Source of the DNA: an uncultured Moraxellaceae bacterium
GTDB lineage: Bacteria; Pseudomonadota; Gammaproteobacteria; Pseudomonadales; Moraxellaceae
Direction: 5' to 3'
Length of the DNA stretch: 26,203 nt
Assembly: GCA_937928295.1 (NCBI GenBank)
Contig: CALEYY010000073.1
Location: forward strand, 1-26,203
Shown here: positions 25,717 to 26,203 of the stretch, one piece after another
Layout: every line of letters starts with the position of its first letter
Numbering within the stretch: position 1 is the first letter of the stretch
Position numbers and translations under genes: made by a program
The notes under the pieces: model-generated
Databases searched by the model: none
Seen by the model: the letters and a program-made list of their open reading frames with translations, nothing else
What the model was told of the DNA's origin: nothing

Positions 25717-26203
25717 ATGAAAGAAGCTCAACTCATTCTCGGCGGCGGCTGCTTCTGGTGCCTGGACGCGGTGTATCGCGAAGTGCCCGGCGTGCTCGAA
25801 TGCACCTCCGGTTATGCCGGCGGCGCAAGACCCAACCCGAACTACGAGCAGATTTGCACGGGCGCCACGGGCCATGCTGAAGTGGTGAAACTGCGCTTCG
25901 ATGCTGATCATGTCAGCCTGGAACGCCTGCTCGAAATCTTCTTCACGATTCACGACCCGACCACACTCAACCGCCAGGGCGCCGACACCGGCACGCAGTA
26001 TCGCTCCGTAGTCTTTTGTGGCGATGACGAACAGCGGGCGGCCGTCATGGCCTTCATAGATGACCTCACGCAGGCGCGAATCTTCGACGACGCCATCGTG
26101 ACCGAAATCAGCGACGCCGTGCCGTTCTTTGATGCCGAGGAATATCACCAAGATTATTTCCGGCGCAATCCGGGCCAGGGCTATTGCCGCATGGTGGCGA
26201 GCC
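25717..26203 (+). CDS. msrA: Peptide methionine (S)-S-oxide reductase (3' end missing)
   Basis: MsrA reduces the S epimer of methionine sulfoxide in proteins, repairing oxidative damage. 162 residues are visible before the window ends, with no stop. ILGGGCFWCLDAVYREVPGV carries the catalytic Cys12 of the GCFW motif. Other landmarks are TSGYAGG, PNYEQICTGATGHAEVV, FFTIHDPTTLNRQGADTGTQYRSV, and EEYHQDYF. A GQGYC segment near the edge supplies Cys157, a probable recycling cysteine. ATG 25717 is preceded by AAGGG about nine bases upstream. It is divergent from the hydrolase gene. Most or nearly all of the catalytic domain is present; whether a C-terminal extension or an MsrB fusion follows cannot be seen. 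Confidence 0.97.
   Translation, partial: MKEAQLILGGGCFWCLDAVYREVPGVLECTSGYAGGARPNPNYEQICTGATGHAEVVKLRFDADHVSLERLLEIFFTIHDPTTLNRQGADTGTQYRSVVFCGDDEQRAAVMAFIDDLTQARIFDDAIVTEISDAVPFFDAEEYHQDYFRRNPGQGYCRMVAS

Overview
This 26.2 kb window looks like chromosomal core of a fairly GC-rich gammaproteobacterium. It is densely coded, carries no phage, IS, CRISPR or conjugation genes, and its gene sets keep a recognisable gammaproteobacterial order. These sets are HAD hydrolase / rppH-ptsP / lgt-thyA-folA, earP next to efp, and algZ-algR-hemC-hemD-hemX-hemY' divergent from argH. The last arrangement is best known from Pseudomonas, but several features (a DUF3604 protein, a stump of HemY, the earP-efp pair fused to the lgt operon) suggest a related order rather than Pseudomonas itself. 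I cannot name the genus from sequence alone.

Layout. 1-1929: the 3' part of an exported-type DUF3604 protein, then a short-chain dehydrogenase. 1955-5568: a minus-strand HAD-IB phosphatase divergent from rppH (mRNA 5'-end pyrophosphohydrolase) and ptsP (Enzyme I of the nitrogen PTS). 5591-6340: an NRDE/TANGO2-family protein on the minus strand. 6415-10332: a tight five-gene unit lgt-thyA-folA-earP-efp, with 2 bp or overlapping junctions up to earP. It combines lipoprotein maturation, dTMP/folate synthesis, and EF-P with its arginine rhamnosyltransferase, and ends at a strong bidirectional terminator. 10438-14057: three transporters (CPA1-type antiporter, EamA/DMT exporter, MHS-type MFS symporter). 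13982-15040: an AraC-type regulator whose 3' end overlaps the MFS gene tail-to-tail by 76 bp.

15147-15222 is tRNA-Phe(GAA) on the minus strand, with its own promoter and terminator. Upstream of it on the same strand, 20363 down to 15261, lies algZ-algR-hemC-hemD-hemX-hemY': a LytS/LytTR two-component pair followed by tetrapyrrole genes. HemY is reduced to its two-helix membrane domain, and its stop codon lies inside the tRNA promoter's -35 box. On the other strand argH, an unrecognised lipoprotein with an internal 60-residue duplication, and a YgiQ-family radical SAM protein run to 24874. The window closes with an alpha/beta hydrolase divergent from msrA, which runs off the right edge.

I see no clear new multi-gene system. 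The most notable points are local: the HemY stump/tRNA junction, a terminator-like hairpin touching the hemC ribosome-binding site, the duplicated-domain lipoprotein, the MFS/AraC overlap, and several 15-18 bp tandem duplications at gene junctions or in a low-complexity tail. No gap between genes exceeds 300 bases; the longest is about 136 bp (2612-2747).
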